From: Erysipelotrichaceae bacterium OPF54 | GTDB lineage: Bacteria; Bacillota_I; Bacilli_A; Erysipelotrichales; Erysipelotrichaceae | Assembly (NCBI GenBank): GCA_022834735.1 | Contig: BQKD01000001.1 | Span: 1,093,659 to 1,157,658, forward strand | DNA length: 64,000 bases | Reading direction: 5' to 3' | Shown here: positions 56,864 to 64,000 of the stretch, one piece after another | Position numbering within the stretch: the first letter of the stretch is position 1 | Layout: the number at the start of each line of letters is the position of its first letter | The notes under the pieces: model-generated | What the model saw: only the letters and a program-made list of their open reading frames with translations | Database searches by the model: none | What the model was told of the DNA's origin: nothing | Translations under genes and position numbers: made by a program

Positions 56864-58152
56864 AAAATGTTGTACAGACAACGGAAATGATGCGTCTTTG
56901 GCAGTATAGTAAGAGCACATCAAGGAGGAAGATCATGAACAGGAAAGAACGTATCGAACAGATCCGATCCTATATTGAACGCTTAGGAAAAGGAGAAGAT
57001 CTTGCGGCCGTGCAGGCAGATTTCAGAAAGAATTTCGAACATGTCTCGGCACAGGAAATTGTCATGGCAGAACAGGAGCTCATTGCACAGGGAACGCCGG
57101 AACACGAGATCCAGCGGCTGTGCGATGTGCATTCGGCACTGTTTCACGGAAAGACGAGAGAAGAGAGGATCGCCGCGGCTGAAGAGGAAGTGGCACGCTC
57201 CATGGGTCAAACGCGAGTCAAGGGACATCCGCTCCATATCCTGCATCTGGAAAATGAAAAGCTGGACGCTTTGCTTGCGCAGGCACAGGATCAGCTGGAT
57301 GCGGACAATGCAAAGTCTTTGGAACAGAGCCTTGAAGCGCTTGGACAGATCGGTGTGCATTACGATAAGAAGGATCAGCTTCTTCTGCCGTCTCTTAAAC
57401 GGCACGGGATCGCGGGTCCGGCCAACGTGATGTGGGGCGTGGATGATGAAGTGCGCAAAAGCCTGCGGGACGTGGAAAACAGGCTGGCAAGAGAGGGAAT
57501 GAGCGATGGTCTCAAAGAGAAGATCGCTAACCTGCTCAGGCGCATGAAGGAAATGATCTTCAAAGAGGAGCATATCCTGTTTCCGATGGTCCAGAGAGAA
57601 TTCTCGCTGGAGGAATGGCAGAAGATCCATGCGGATATGCCGCGTTTTGGTTTTGCGTGGCTGGAAACGATCCCGGTGTGGGAGGATGCGATGCCTGATA
57701 CGCCGGGATCGGATCAGGAAGATGGAACGATCCGGATGGCGGGCGGTTCGCTGACAAAAGAGCAGCTGGAGGGCATCCTGCGCGTCCTTCCTCTGGAACT
57801 GACATTTATCGATGACAACAACATCAACCGGTATTTTTCGGAAAATTCCGAACTGCTGCCGCGTCCGATGTCGGCTTTGGGCCATTCGGTATTCGACTGC
57901 CACCCGGCCCAGGCGCAGGCGATGGTCGAGCGGGTGATCGGACAGCTGAAGAGCGGCGAAAAGGATCGCCTGTCGATGCGCGCTGTCAAAAGAGGAAAGA
58001 AAGCGATGGTCAGCTATATTGTAGCGCGTCAAATTCTGTTAGTCGGAAACGTCAAATATTTTTATACACATCTGGAAGAGAAACGCACTTTATTTTGTCC
58101 GGCCTCGCTTTATTTTGGCTTCAGAAGCATTTTATTTTATTTCTTTCTGTTC

Positions 58153-58183
58153 AAAAAAAGCCGTCTTGTCAAAAACGGCTTTT
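58153..58183 (-). terminator. Terminator at the left end of the transposon
   Basis: AAAAGCCGT-N10-ACGGCTTTT with T residues on the minus-strand side, just past the last transposon gene. Confidence 0.8.
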
Positions 58184-58185
58184 AA

Positions 58186-58473
58186 TCAATAATTTCCTAT
58201 GTTCTCGAATTCTTTCTGGTATACTCTTTCCACTATACATGCCAGGATCCAGCTGTTCCTCTTTCCCAGCGCTTTTCTGATCGACGGATGGATCTCGAAA
58301 TCATTCTTGAAGAATAAATGGCCAAAATTATTCATATAGTTTTCTACAAAATACATCAGCTCTTCATTGCTCAGTTTATAGGCTCCGTACATCTTCATCG
58401 CTCTTTTCAGCTGTTCGATCATCACTTTTCTCGTCGTCGGCCAGTTGATCAACATCCGTTCATCTTCTTTCAT
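58186..58473 (-). CDS. Small conserved transposon protein of unknown function
   Basis: The 95-residue protein MKEDERMLINWPTTRKVMIE... is helical and mildly charged (GAYKLSNEELMYFVENYMNN, then IRKALGKRNSWILACIVERV). It is the last gene of the element, 6 bp after the ATPase stop, so it is translated from the same mRNA. No family recognised. By position it may play a part in target choice or regulation, in place of TniQ. Confidence 0.6.
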   Translation of the reverse strand: MKEDERMLINWPTTRKVMIEQLKRAMKMYGAYKLSNEELMYFVENYMNNFGHLFFKNDFEIHPSIRKALGKRNSWILACIVERVYQKEFENIGNY

Positions 58474-58479
58474 ATGTTC

Positions 58480-59286
58480 TCACCCCAGTTCTACTTCGTT
58501 ATGTGCTTTCATCACGATCTCTGCGTCGATGATCCGCTTTTCTTCGTTCGCTCCTTCGATCAGGCATTTCGACAACAGATTGTTCAGTTTCCGGATTGAT
58601 CCGCCTGCGATATTATATGCGGCACGCACCGCGTCTTCTTCGAACACCTTTTCTCTGCTTCCGCATTCTTTCATGCAGAAATCCACATATTCCTGTGCCT
58701 CTTCTCCTTTCAGACCTTCCATGAAATAATTGATCACGATCCTCTGGCGCAGGGCGTCATGCACCTGCTTTTTCAGGATCGTGTTCAGGCTCGTCTGCCC
58801 GCTCAGGATCAGGATACAGTAGTTCTTCGAGTCCATCTCGAAATTGAGGAGCATGGTCAGATCGTTGAAGACGCTCGTGCTCAGATACTGCGCTTCGTCG
58901 ATCACGATGACCGGCGTGCACTTCTTTTCTTTTGCCATGTATTCGATGGCTTCCTGTACCTGCCGGAACAGGTCGCTCTTTCTGAATTTGGGCTCCAGCC
59001 CCAGCCCGCAGGCCAGCTGCCGGTAAAAGTCGATGACCGATACCGTAGACATCTGGATGTAGACCACTTTGTACAGCGACGGGTTCAGACTGCCGGCAAA
59101 TTCGCGGATGGCCGATGTTTTTCCTGTTCCCGGACTTCCTGTGAACAATCCGATCCCTTTCGCTTTTTTCAGGTAGTCCAGCCGTCCTTTCAGGTTCGCC
59201 GTATCTTCGCTCCGGTATAATTTGTGATATTTCGTTTCTTTCTCGAACGGCATCTGCTTCAGTCCGTAAAATACTTTGGCTTCCAT
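58480..59286 (-). CDS. AAA+ ATPase of the transposon (ExeA/TniB/IstB-like)
   Basis: The 268-residue protein starts MEAKVFYGLKQMPFEKETKY, typical of ExeA-like AAA proteins, with Walker A GSPGTGKTS, Walker B VIVIDEAQYLS, a sensor region LILSGQTSLNTILKK and an Arg-finger-type DALRQRIVINYF. Such ATPases form filaments on DNA and direct the transposase (MuB, TniB, TnsC). Its GGAGGAG ribosome-binding site is the last Glu codons of the transposase gene; one base separates stop and start. Confidence 0.9.
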   Translation of the reverse strand: MEAKVFYGLKQMPFEKETKYHKLYRSEDTANLKGRLDYLKKAKGIGLFTGSPGTGKTSAIREFAGSLNPSLYKVVYIQMSTVSVIDFYRQLACGLGLEPKFRKSDLFRQVQEAIEYMAKEKKCTPVIVIDEAQYLSTSVFNDLTMLLNFEMDSKNYCILILSGQTSLNTILKKQVHDALRQRIVINYFMEGLKGEEAQEYVDFCMKECGSREKVFEEDAVRAAYNIAGGSIRKLNNLLSKCLIEGANEEKRIIDAEIVMKAHNEVELG

Positions 59287-59287
59287 A

Positions 59288-60523
59288 TTACTCCTCCTCT
59301 CTGAAGCGCATGTGCTGCCTTCTTCTGATCCGGCTGTTCTCCACCTTGTCGACCGTCCGGATCGGGATCAGCTTTCCGTCCATCCCTAGCAGCCAGGCCT
59401 TTCTCCTGTCTTCGGGATCCATCTTCACCTTTACTGTCTCGCGCATGTATTCGGCCGGCACCTCGTAGCTGATCCCGTCGATCACGAGTGTCGAATCGGT
59501 CCTCACCTTTCTTTCGTACGTATGCAGGAAATACTGTTCCACCGCTTCGTCAGGAAGGAAGCGGAACCGCTGTGCATCCTTCAGATAGCGCTGGCGCGGC
59601 GTCATATCTTTCAGCGAAGCGTGTTGGCAGTTGATGTATTTCTGAAGATAGTCCCCGAAAGATTCCCGGACCTCTTCGATCGTCTGATAGGCATTCCAGT
59701 CCGAACAGCGCAGCCAGTGGTCCTTGAACGTTCGGAATGCGCGCTCCTGTTTTCCTTTCGCGCTTCCGTCCCGCACCGGCGCATGCACCAGGGCGACCCC
59801 CAGTCTTGCACAGATCATATTCAGCTGGTGGTTGTCATAAGGCGAACCATTGTCTACATACAGTACAGACGGGATCCCGTAAGTCATGACCGCGTTCTTC
59901 AGGATCTTCTGAAAGTTGACGGCCGTATCGGCTTCAAAGATTCCCCAGCCCACGATCATCCGGGATGCGTCATCCAGGATAGAAACCAGATACAGCCTGT
60001 GTCCGGCCAGCCTGTATAGATAGGATGTATCGGCCTGCCAGACCTGGTTGGCAAATTCTTTCTCGAACGCTCTGCGCTCTTTTCCCTGATGGATCGGTTC
60101 GAGACGGCTCTGAGGCAGAGAACGCACGAAACGATCGATCGTGGACTGGGAAACGCGGGCCGGGATAAACCCTTCTTCGATGAGCCGCGCACGCAGGACC
60201 GTATTGATGATGCGCGGATACTGCCGGCGCAGAGCGATGATGCGTTCCTGCGCCTCGGGACTCAGAGTTCGGGAAGTCCCCTTGTCGCTCCTGGGACGGG
60301 AAATCAGTCCATCGAATCCGCCGGAACGGTATTCATAGGCCCAGTGAGCGAAAGTCTGCCATGAAAATGATTTTTTGACACCGGAGACCGGGTTTTCGAA
60401 TTCTTTTTCGGCAAGATGACGGTAAAACTGACGGTTTGTCGAAAAAGGATGAGTGCCGGAAATGACAGGAGCGATGATCCCGAATTTCCATAAAGCGATT
60501 TTTTCCTTGTCGGTTTGATCCAT
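59288..60523 (-). CDS. DD35E (rve-fold) transposase
   Basis: The 411-residue protein has N-terminal HTH repeats (FSWQTFAHWAYEYRSGGFDG, LSPEAQERIIALRRQYPRII, ARVSQSTIDRFVR) and a retroviral-integrase core with VWQADTSYLY, VLYVDNGSPYDNHQ and GSAKGKQERAFRTFKDHW. The second Asp and the Glu are separated by 35 residues. A Mu-type C-terminal beta domain follows (STLVIDGISYEVPAEYMRET). The start at 60523 follows AAAGGAGGATTC; an ATG at 60658 lacks a site. It resembles the TniA/IS481 side of the family. Confidence 0.9.
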   Translation of the reverse strand: MDQTDKEKIALWKFGIIAPVISGTHPFSTNRQFYRHLAEKEFENPVSGVKKSFSWQTFAHWAYEYRSGGFDGLISRPRSDKGTSRTLSPEAQERIIALRRQYPRIINTVLRARLIEEGFIPARVSQSTIDRFVRSLPQSRLEPIHQGKERRAFEKEFANQVWQADTSYLYRLAGHRLYLVSILDDASRMIVGWGIFEADTAVNFQKILKNAVMTYGIPSVLYVDNGSPYDNHQLNMICARLGVALVHAPVRDGSAKGKQERAFRTFKDHWLRCSDWNAYQTIEEVRESFGDYLQKYINCQHASLKDMTPRQRYLKDAQRFRFLPDEAVEQYFLHTYERKVRTDSTLVIDGISYEVPAEYMRETVKVKMDPEDRRKAWLLGMDGKLIPIRTVDKVENSRIRRRQHMRFREEE

Positions 60524-60588
60524 AAAGCAGAATCCTCCTTTGAGATTACTGTACCGGGCTAAAAAGAGGAAAGCGACGGACAAATGAT

Positions 60589-61128
60589 TCAGGAAGGAGA
60601 AAAAAGACCATAGACAAAGGGTGCAGATAAAATAGTGTGAGGCGAAAAATAGGCGCATTCATGAAAACGAAGAAAACTCTTCAGAAAGGCATGCATAGAA
60701 GAACGGATATGAGCAAGAAGATCATACGGGCTACGGTCAAGATCGCGGATCATGATACAGGAGAGGAAAAGCAGAGAGGAATAGCGGTCGATCCATCGGC
60801 GCAGGGTCGTTCTGGAAATATCAAAAAGCGCAGCCGTTCTCGACTTGTTGCCGGCACAAGGTCCGCAGCAGTACTGAAAGAGCACTTCAAAAATAAAAGG
60901 ATAGGAAAACGAAGAAAACGGACGGGCATCATAAGGGAGTATGGTATGATAGGAGCCGCAGGAAGGACAAAAAACGACACGAACCCGTAAGCGTTTTGTC
61001 GGATTGGAAGGAGAGAGGCAGAAACGGGAGTAGGATGAGTAATCGAGCATCTGGCCGCGCGCCCCGCAGGACGGGCAGGATAAATCATGCGAAAAAGGGT
61101 TGTCGAAAGCCGAAAAATTGATTATCAT
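60589..61128 (-). CDS. DUF6431-like zinc-ribbon protein of the transposon
   Basis: The ~179-residue protein MIINFSAFDNPFSHDLSCPS... has two CPSCG knuckles (LSCPSCGARG and FCPSCGSYHT), an extra CCGPCAGN motif and an HTH (RTAALFDISRTTLRRWIDRY). Proteins of this type, which I recall as DUF6431, occur with transposases in gut Bacillota. It may bind transposon ends. The start is uncertain: ATG at 61128 is preferred by similarity, and the frame is open to 61215. Separated from the transposase gene by 65 bp. Confidence 0.65.
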   Translation of the reverse strand: MIINFSAFDNPFSHDLSCPSCGARGQMLDYSSYSRFCLSPSNPTKRLRVRVVFCPSCGSYHTILPYDARPFSSFSYPFIFEVLFQYCCGPCAGNKSRTAALFDISRTTLRRWIDRYSSLLFLSCIMIRDLDRSPYDLLAHIRSSMHAFLKSFLRFHECAYFSPHTILSAPFVYGLFSPS

Positions 61129-61249
61129 AAAATTGTTCGTTAGGACGGGAGAGAGTTTGTTCGCAAAACAATTAGGGCTCTCTCTTTTTTTGCGCCTAAC
61201 ACCTTTCCATGTCAATCATCTCATAAAATGAAAATAATGTGACGAAAAA

Positions 61250-61299
61250 AAGCAGAATAAATTCATCGTGAAATGATCGATGATGAATTTATTCTGCTT
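61250..61299. repeat. 18-bp perfect inverted repeat near the right transposon end
   Basis: AAGCAGAATAAATTCATC (61250-61267) and GATGAATTTATTCTGCTT (61282-61299) are perfect complements around a 14-nt loop, 41 bp inside the right terminus. It may terminate host transcription entering from the right-hand side, or be a transposase or ATPase binding site. The stretch 61129-61249 holds another hairpin (AGAGAG...CTCTCT with T-run, about 61151-61190) and no gene. Confidence 0.6.
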
Positions 61300-61431
61300 G
61301 TCTTTATAAATAAGCGAGGATAGCAGGACGACGCTCTACAGCTATATTGCGGTGCGCGATGCAGAAGGAAAGTATCTTGGTGTGCTGGAAACGGTGCAGG
61401 ATCTTTCTTCGTTCGAATAGGAAGGATCATC

Positions 61432-62064
61432 ATGGTCGAAGGAAAAATATTTAGCCTGGCAGAAGACAATGCGTGGATCGATAAATGCACAATGTCGGGA
61501 AAGCTTTTTAATGATATAATTGTTTTTTCGCTTGCGCCCAATACCCGGATCAGTCCGGAAACGTATTTTCAGGAAAAGATCTGGCTTGTGCTCAAGGGCG
61601 AGGCGTCTGCCGGTGTGCGGAACAAGGAAATAAAGATAAGGACAGGAGAACTGTTTATCGTAGAAAAAGATGTGCCTGTTTCGATTGAAACGAATACGGG
61701 TGCTGTTTATCTGGAAATAGAAATGAAGGAGGAATACAGGATGAACGATATTTTGAAAGCGGGCGAAGTGTTCGCTCTGAAGGATCTGCTTCCGGTACAG
61801 CCGGGCAAGGTCGTCAATATGGATCTGGTCAGCGACGAGGCGATGCACATGGCACTGATGAGCTTTGATGCCGGTACTGGACTTTCGGAACATGCTGCAC
61901 CTGCGCAGGCGGTTGTCTTTGCGCTCGAAGGCGAGGCGGTGATCACGTACGAGGGCGTTCCTCATACGATCAAGGCAGGAGAAAACTTTGTGTTCGCGAA
62001 AAACGGAAAGCACGCGGTGGAGGCGAAAACACCGTTCAAGATGGCGCTTCTGCTCATAAAATAG
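61432..62064 (+). CDS. Double-cupin protein
   Basis: The 210-residue protein contains two cupin barrels. The first (residues 1-100; PETYFQEKIWLVLKGEASAG) lacks the full His set. The second (about 110-210) has ALMSFDAGTGLSEHAAPAQA, VVFALEGEAVITYEGVPHTI and KAGENFVFAKNGKHAVEAKT, with conserved His metal ligands. Its start is 11 bp after the original DUF438 stop, so the two were an operon before the transposon landed; the cupin gene may now be poorly expressed or driven from the element. Function unknown. Confidence 0.82.
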   Translation: MVEGKIFSLAEDNAWIDKCTMSGKLFNDIIVFSLAPNTRISPETYFQEKIWLVLKGEASAGVRNKEIKIRTGELFIVEKDVPVSIETNTGAVYLEIEMKEEYRMNDILKAGEVFALKDLLPVQPGKVVNMDLVSDEAMHMALMSFDAGTGLSEHAAPAQAVVFALEGEAVITYEGVPHTIKAGENFVFAKNGKHAVEAKTPFKMALLLIK

Positions 62065-62077
62065 AGATATTCAGGGA

Positions 62078-62104
62078 CTGGCAGATATTTCTGCCGGTTT
62101 TTTT
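62078..62104 (+). terminator. Terminator after the cupin gene
   Basis: CTGGCAGA-N4-TCTGCCGG followed by seven T residues. Confidence 0.8.
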
Positions 62105-62121
62105 ATTTCCGGATCCATTTC

Positions 62122-62215
62122 ATTCCTGAAATCCGTGCAATGCACAAAAAAATGGAATAAAATAGCTTATTATTCCTGAAATCCGTGCAACGCACAAAAA
62201 ATTGGAATAAAATAG
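62122..62215 (+). repeat. Two tandem 37-bp dyads upstream of the DUF4143 ATPase gene
   Basis: Two 44-bp copies with a 50-bp period (62122 and 62172) differ at only three positions. Each is internally symmetric: ATTCC-N8-GTGC-N3-GCAC-N8-GGAAT. The centre differs (AAT versus AAC) while both dyad arms are identical. A TAAAAT -10-like box overlaps the end of the second copy. It looks like a pair of protein-binding operators or RNA hairpins controlling the ATPase gene 20 bp downstream. Confidence 0.75.
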
Positions 62216-62235
62216 AATAGAAAGGAAATACTATA

Positions 62236-63489
62236 ATGGAAATTGCAAGAGATCGATATCTTCAACAACTCATAATAAGAAAAGAGAATGGGATGATCAA
62301 AGTGATCACGGGGATACGCAGATGCGGAAAATCCTATTTACTGTTTACTATTTTTAAACGGTATCTTTTGGAACAAGGAATAAAGCCGGATCAGATCATT
62401 GAAATAGCTTTGGATGGAATTGATAATGAATTTTTGCGTGATCCGAGAGAATGTTATAAATATGTTTCGCAGCTCGTATCTGAAGACCAGAAATACTACC
62501 TTCTATTGGACGAAGTTCAGTTTATGCCTAGATTTGAAGAAGTTTTGAATAGCTTTCTGCGCATCGATAATCTGGATGTATATGTAACGGGAAGCAATTC
62601 AAAGTTTCTTTCCAGCGATATTGTTACAGAATTTCGCGGAAGAGGAGATGAAGTGAGAGTGTATCCTCTTTCTTTTTCAGAATTTTTTAGTGTGTATGCT
62701 GGAGAATATGATGAAGCGTGGAATGAATATATGAGTTATGGCGGGCTTCCTCAGGTAGCGCTTTTTAAAAGCGAGAGACAGAAAACAGAGTATTTAAAAA
62801 ATATGTTCAAAAATGTTTATTTGAAGGATGTGATCGAAAGAAATAGTATTGCAAGCATTGAAGAAATAGAAATTCTTGTGGATGTTCTTGCTTCTGCAAT
62901 CGGCGCTCCAACCAATCCTTCGAAAATAGAAAAGACATTTAAAAGTGAACGCCAAATTAATTATTCCAATAAGACGATCGCAAAGCATATCAGTTATCTG
63001 ATGGAAGCCTTTTTGATCATGAGAGCCGATCGCTATGATATCAAAGGACGAAAATATATTGGGGCTAATTCAAAATACTATTTTTCAGATATCGGCTTAA
63101 GAAATGCCAGGCTGAACTTCAGACAGCAAGAACCAACGCATATTATGGAAAATGTTGTTTATAATGAATTGCTTTGTCGAGGATACAACGTCGATGTAGG
63201 TCTTGTCGACCTGTATGATAAAAATAAAGAGGGAAAACGGGTCCATAAACAGCTGGAAGTGGATTTTGTGGTAAATAGGGGTAGTCAGCGTTCTTATATT
63301 CAGGTTGCTTATGATATGGCTTCGGAAGAAAAACAAAAACAGGAATTGCATTCCTTGCGCAATATTCCAGATTCATTCAAAAAGATCGTCATTGTAAATG
63401 GTACACAAAAGCCATGGACCAATGATGAGGGATTTATAGTGATGGGATTGAAGTATTTTCTGCTGAATGAAGATAGTCTGGATTATTAA
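62236..63489 (+). CDS. AAA+ ATPase with C-terminal DUF4143 domain
   Basis: The 417-residue protein starts MEIARDRYLQQLIIRKENGM with Walker A GIRRCGKSYLLF, Walker B YYLLLDEVQFM, VTGSNSKFLSSDI (sensor) and FRGRGDEVRVYPLSFSEFF. The DUF4143 part has YGGLPQVALFKSERQKTEYL, YFSDIGLRNARLNF and VYNELLCRGYNVDVG...EVDFVV, a PD-(D/E)XK-like nuclease-type patch with Glu, Asp and Gln (IQVAYD). The family is widespread in anaerobes, spreads horizontally and has no settled role. GAAAGGAAAT precedes the start. More AT-rich than the left-hand genes. Confidence 0.85.
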   Translation: MEIARDRYLQQLIIRKENGMIKVITGIRRCGKSYLLFTIFKRYLLEQGIKPDQIIEIALDGIDNEFLRDPRECYKYVSQLVSEDQKYYLLLDEVQFMPRFEEVLNSFLRIDNLDVYVTGSNSKFLSSDIVTEFRGRGDEVRVYPLSFSEFFSVYAGEYDEAWNEYMSYGGLPQVALFKSERQKTEYLKNMFKNVYLKDVIERNSIASIEEIEILVDVLASAIGAPTNPSKIEKTFKSERQINYSNKTIAKHISYLMEAFLIMRADRYDIKGRKYIGANSKYYFSDIGLRNARLNFRQQEPTHIMENVVYNELLCRGYNVDVGLVDLYDKNKEGKRVHKQLEVDFVVNRGSQRSYIQVAYDMASEEKQKQELHSLRNIPDSFKKIVIVNGTQKPWTNDEGFIVMGLKYFLLNEDSLDY

Positions 63490-63543
63490 GCGAATTAAGA
63501 GAAATAAAAAATGGCAGGCTGCGGATGGTCTGCCGTTTTGCGT

Positions 63544-64000
63544 CTAGCTCTCCTGAAATTCCTCCTTCGAAACGATCAGGTGGAAATGATTTTTCTGATA
63601 GTCGATGATCCCGTCCTTTTTCAGCCGGGAAAGCTCGCTTGAGAGCGCGCTGCGGTCAGCATTCAGGTAATCGGCGAGCTGCTGCCTGTCAAACGGGATA
63701 TCGAAATAAGAGCGGTGCTGGCGAAGGGATTCGGCCTGCAGATAGGCCAGGATCTTGTCGCGTAGGCTTGGCTGGGTAACGACAGTCAGCTTTTCGTTCA
63801 GGATCCGGTTTCGTTTCGCGAGCAGAAGGACAAGATTGCGGATGAGGCGGGCATGGAACGAGCAGGCCGACTGGCACATCGACAGGATCTTGTCCGGATC
63901 CATGAGCAGGACGGCTGTTCGCTCGTCGGCCTGTATGCCGACCATGCCTGTGCTCTGATCTGCTGCATAGCTTTCGCCGAACACATCGCTTTCAAGCAGG
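63544..64000 (-). CDS. Crp/Fnr-family regulator, C-terminal part (cut by right edge)
   Basis: The frame is open beyond base 64000. Visible parts are the end of a cNMP-binding-type barrel (LLESDVFGESYAADQSTGMV, then GIQADERTAVLLMDPDKIL), the long dimerisation helix and a winged HTH (DIPFDRQQLADYLNADRSAL, SSELSRLKKDGIIDYQKNHF). No FNR-type cysteine cluster is seen in the visible portion. It ends 54 bp from the convergent ATPase gene. Confidence 0.88.
   Translation of the reverse strand, partial: LLESDVFGESYAADQSTGMVGIQADERTAVLLMDPDKILSMCQSACSFHARLIRNLVLLLAKRNRILNEKLTVVTQPSLRDKILAYLQAESLRQHRSYFDIPFDRQQLADYLNADRSALSSELSRLKKDGIIDYQKNHFHLIVSKEEFQES

Larger units (their letters stand above)
58020..61340 (-). 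mobile_element. Four-gene DD35E/AAA+ transposon inserted in the DUF438 gene
   Basis: The 3321-bp element begins TGTAGCGCGTC and ends GACGCTCTACA, giving near-identical termini 5'-TGTAG(C/A)GCGTC, the TGT...ACA type used by Mu, Tn7 and Tn5053 transposases. It is flanked by GCTATAT on both sides; the identical flanking string extends to CAGCTATATTG (11 bp) if terminal bases are counted. All four genes are on the minus strand: zinc-ribbon protein, rve transposase, AAA+ ATPase, small protein. Excision on paper restores the host reading frame. No TniQ-like target selector is present. Confidence 0.88.
56935..61420 (+). pseudogene. DUF438/hemerythrin/PAS-domain gene split by a transposon
   Basis: The 5' part (56935 to about 58019) encodes DUF438 (MNRKERIEQIRSYIERLGKG...), a hemerythrin-like HHE domain with HPLHILHLENEKLDALL, GVHYDKKDQLLLPSL and MKEMIFKEEHILFPMV, and a PAS domain (MSALGHSVFDCHPAQ). 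The frame then runs into the element and gives a foreign 55-residue tail up to 58185. The missing end lies at 61341-61420. Joining ...KAMVSYI to AVRDAEGKYLGVLETVQDLS, then SFE and TAG, restores an exact PAS C-terminus in frame. Hemerythrin-like proteins bind O2 or NO. A near-full protein could still be made. AAGGAGGAAGATC precedes the start. Confidence 0.9.

Noticed and set aside
62122..62215. Tandem repeats as a CRISPR array
   Set aside because: Only two copies, the whole unit is repeated with almost no unique spacer, and no cas genes are present.

Overview
The window is a chromosomal segment of a low-to-mid GC Bacillota (Firmicutes) bacterium. Gene content fits a gut or oral Erysipelotrichia-like lineage: AGGAGG ribosome-binding sites, a T-box in front of valS, an ECF-type vitamin transporter, PTS enzyme I, the MEP-pathway gene ispH, many multidrug-type ABC/MATE exporters and no respiratory genes. 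This placement is inferred from gene content and recollection of families, not from a marker-gene search. No rRNA, tRNA or CRISPR array was recognised.

Layout. 0-6.7 kb: a TetR fragment at the left edge, a LysR regulator divergent from a YczE-type membrane protein, a compact type III toxin-antitoxin locus (toxin gene plus two 46-nt pseudoknot repeats), a LURP-one protein, a nucleotidyltransferase-GNAT fusion broken by a stop codon, a membrane protein with a papain-like C-terminus, and a charged 11-mer-repeat protein. 6.7-17.3 kb: a homomeric ABC exporter, recQ, an ECF S component, ptsI and a heterodimeric ABC exporter pair. 17.3-20.5 kb: an IS66 element (tnpA, tnpB, tnpC) followed by a T-rich orphan stretch. 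20.3-27.6 kb: an Lsa-type ABC-F gene behind a six-codon leader peptide and two terminators, then T-box/valS with a marR-like gene and an unknown small gene, a DnaJ-like co-chaperone and small proteins. 27.7-42.5 kb: mostly housekeeping (truncated rpiR, typA, esterase, DUF975 fusion, nfu, PAP2-like, pgi, ispH, DEAD-box helicase, nfo, TetR, phosphatase, metallo-hydrolase, aldo-keto reductase) plus a 16-residue small ORF.

42.5-56.8 kb: an AT-rich HTH gene, a MerR regulator divergent from a MATE pump with a textbook 19-bp-spacer operator, an AI-2E transporter remnant, and a shikimate/quinate island. The island holds two shikimate/quinate dehydrogenase paralogues, a chorismate-mutase-like/shikimate-kinase fusion, a large OYE-type flavin/Fe-S oxidoreductase, a LysR regulator, an MFS carrier, type I 3-dehydroquinate dehydratase and a complete TRAP transporter. 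Together these look like uptake and interconversion of hydroaromatic acids rather than ordinary aromatic amino-acid biosynthesis.

56.8-64 kb: a DUF438/hemerythrin/PAS gene split by a 3.3-kb four-gene transposon (zinc-ribbon protein, DD35E transposase, AAA+ ATPase, small ORF). The reading frame is restored exactly when the element and one copy of the direct repeat are removed. Downstream lie a double-cupin protein, an AAA/DUF4143 ATPase behind two tandem 37-bp dyads, and a Crp/Fnr regulator cut by the right edge.

Three genes (at 4702, 9220 and 31387) have an extended -10 box placed so that the start ATG would be the first transcribed base, suggesting leaderless mRNAs.
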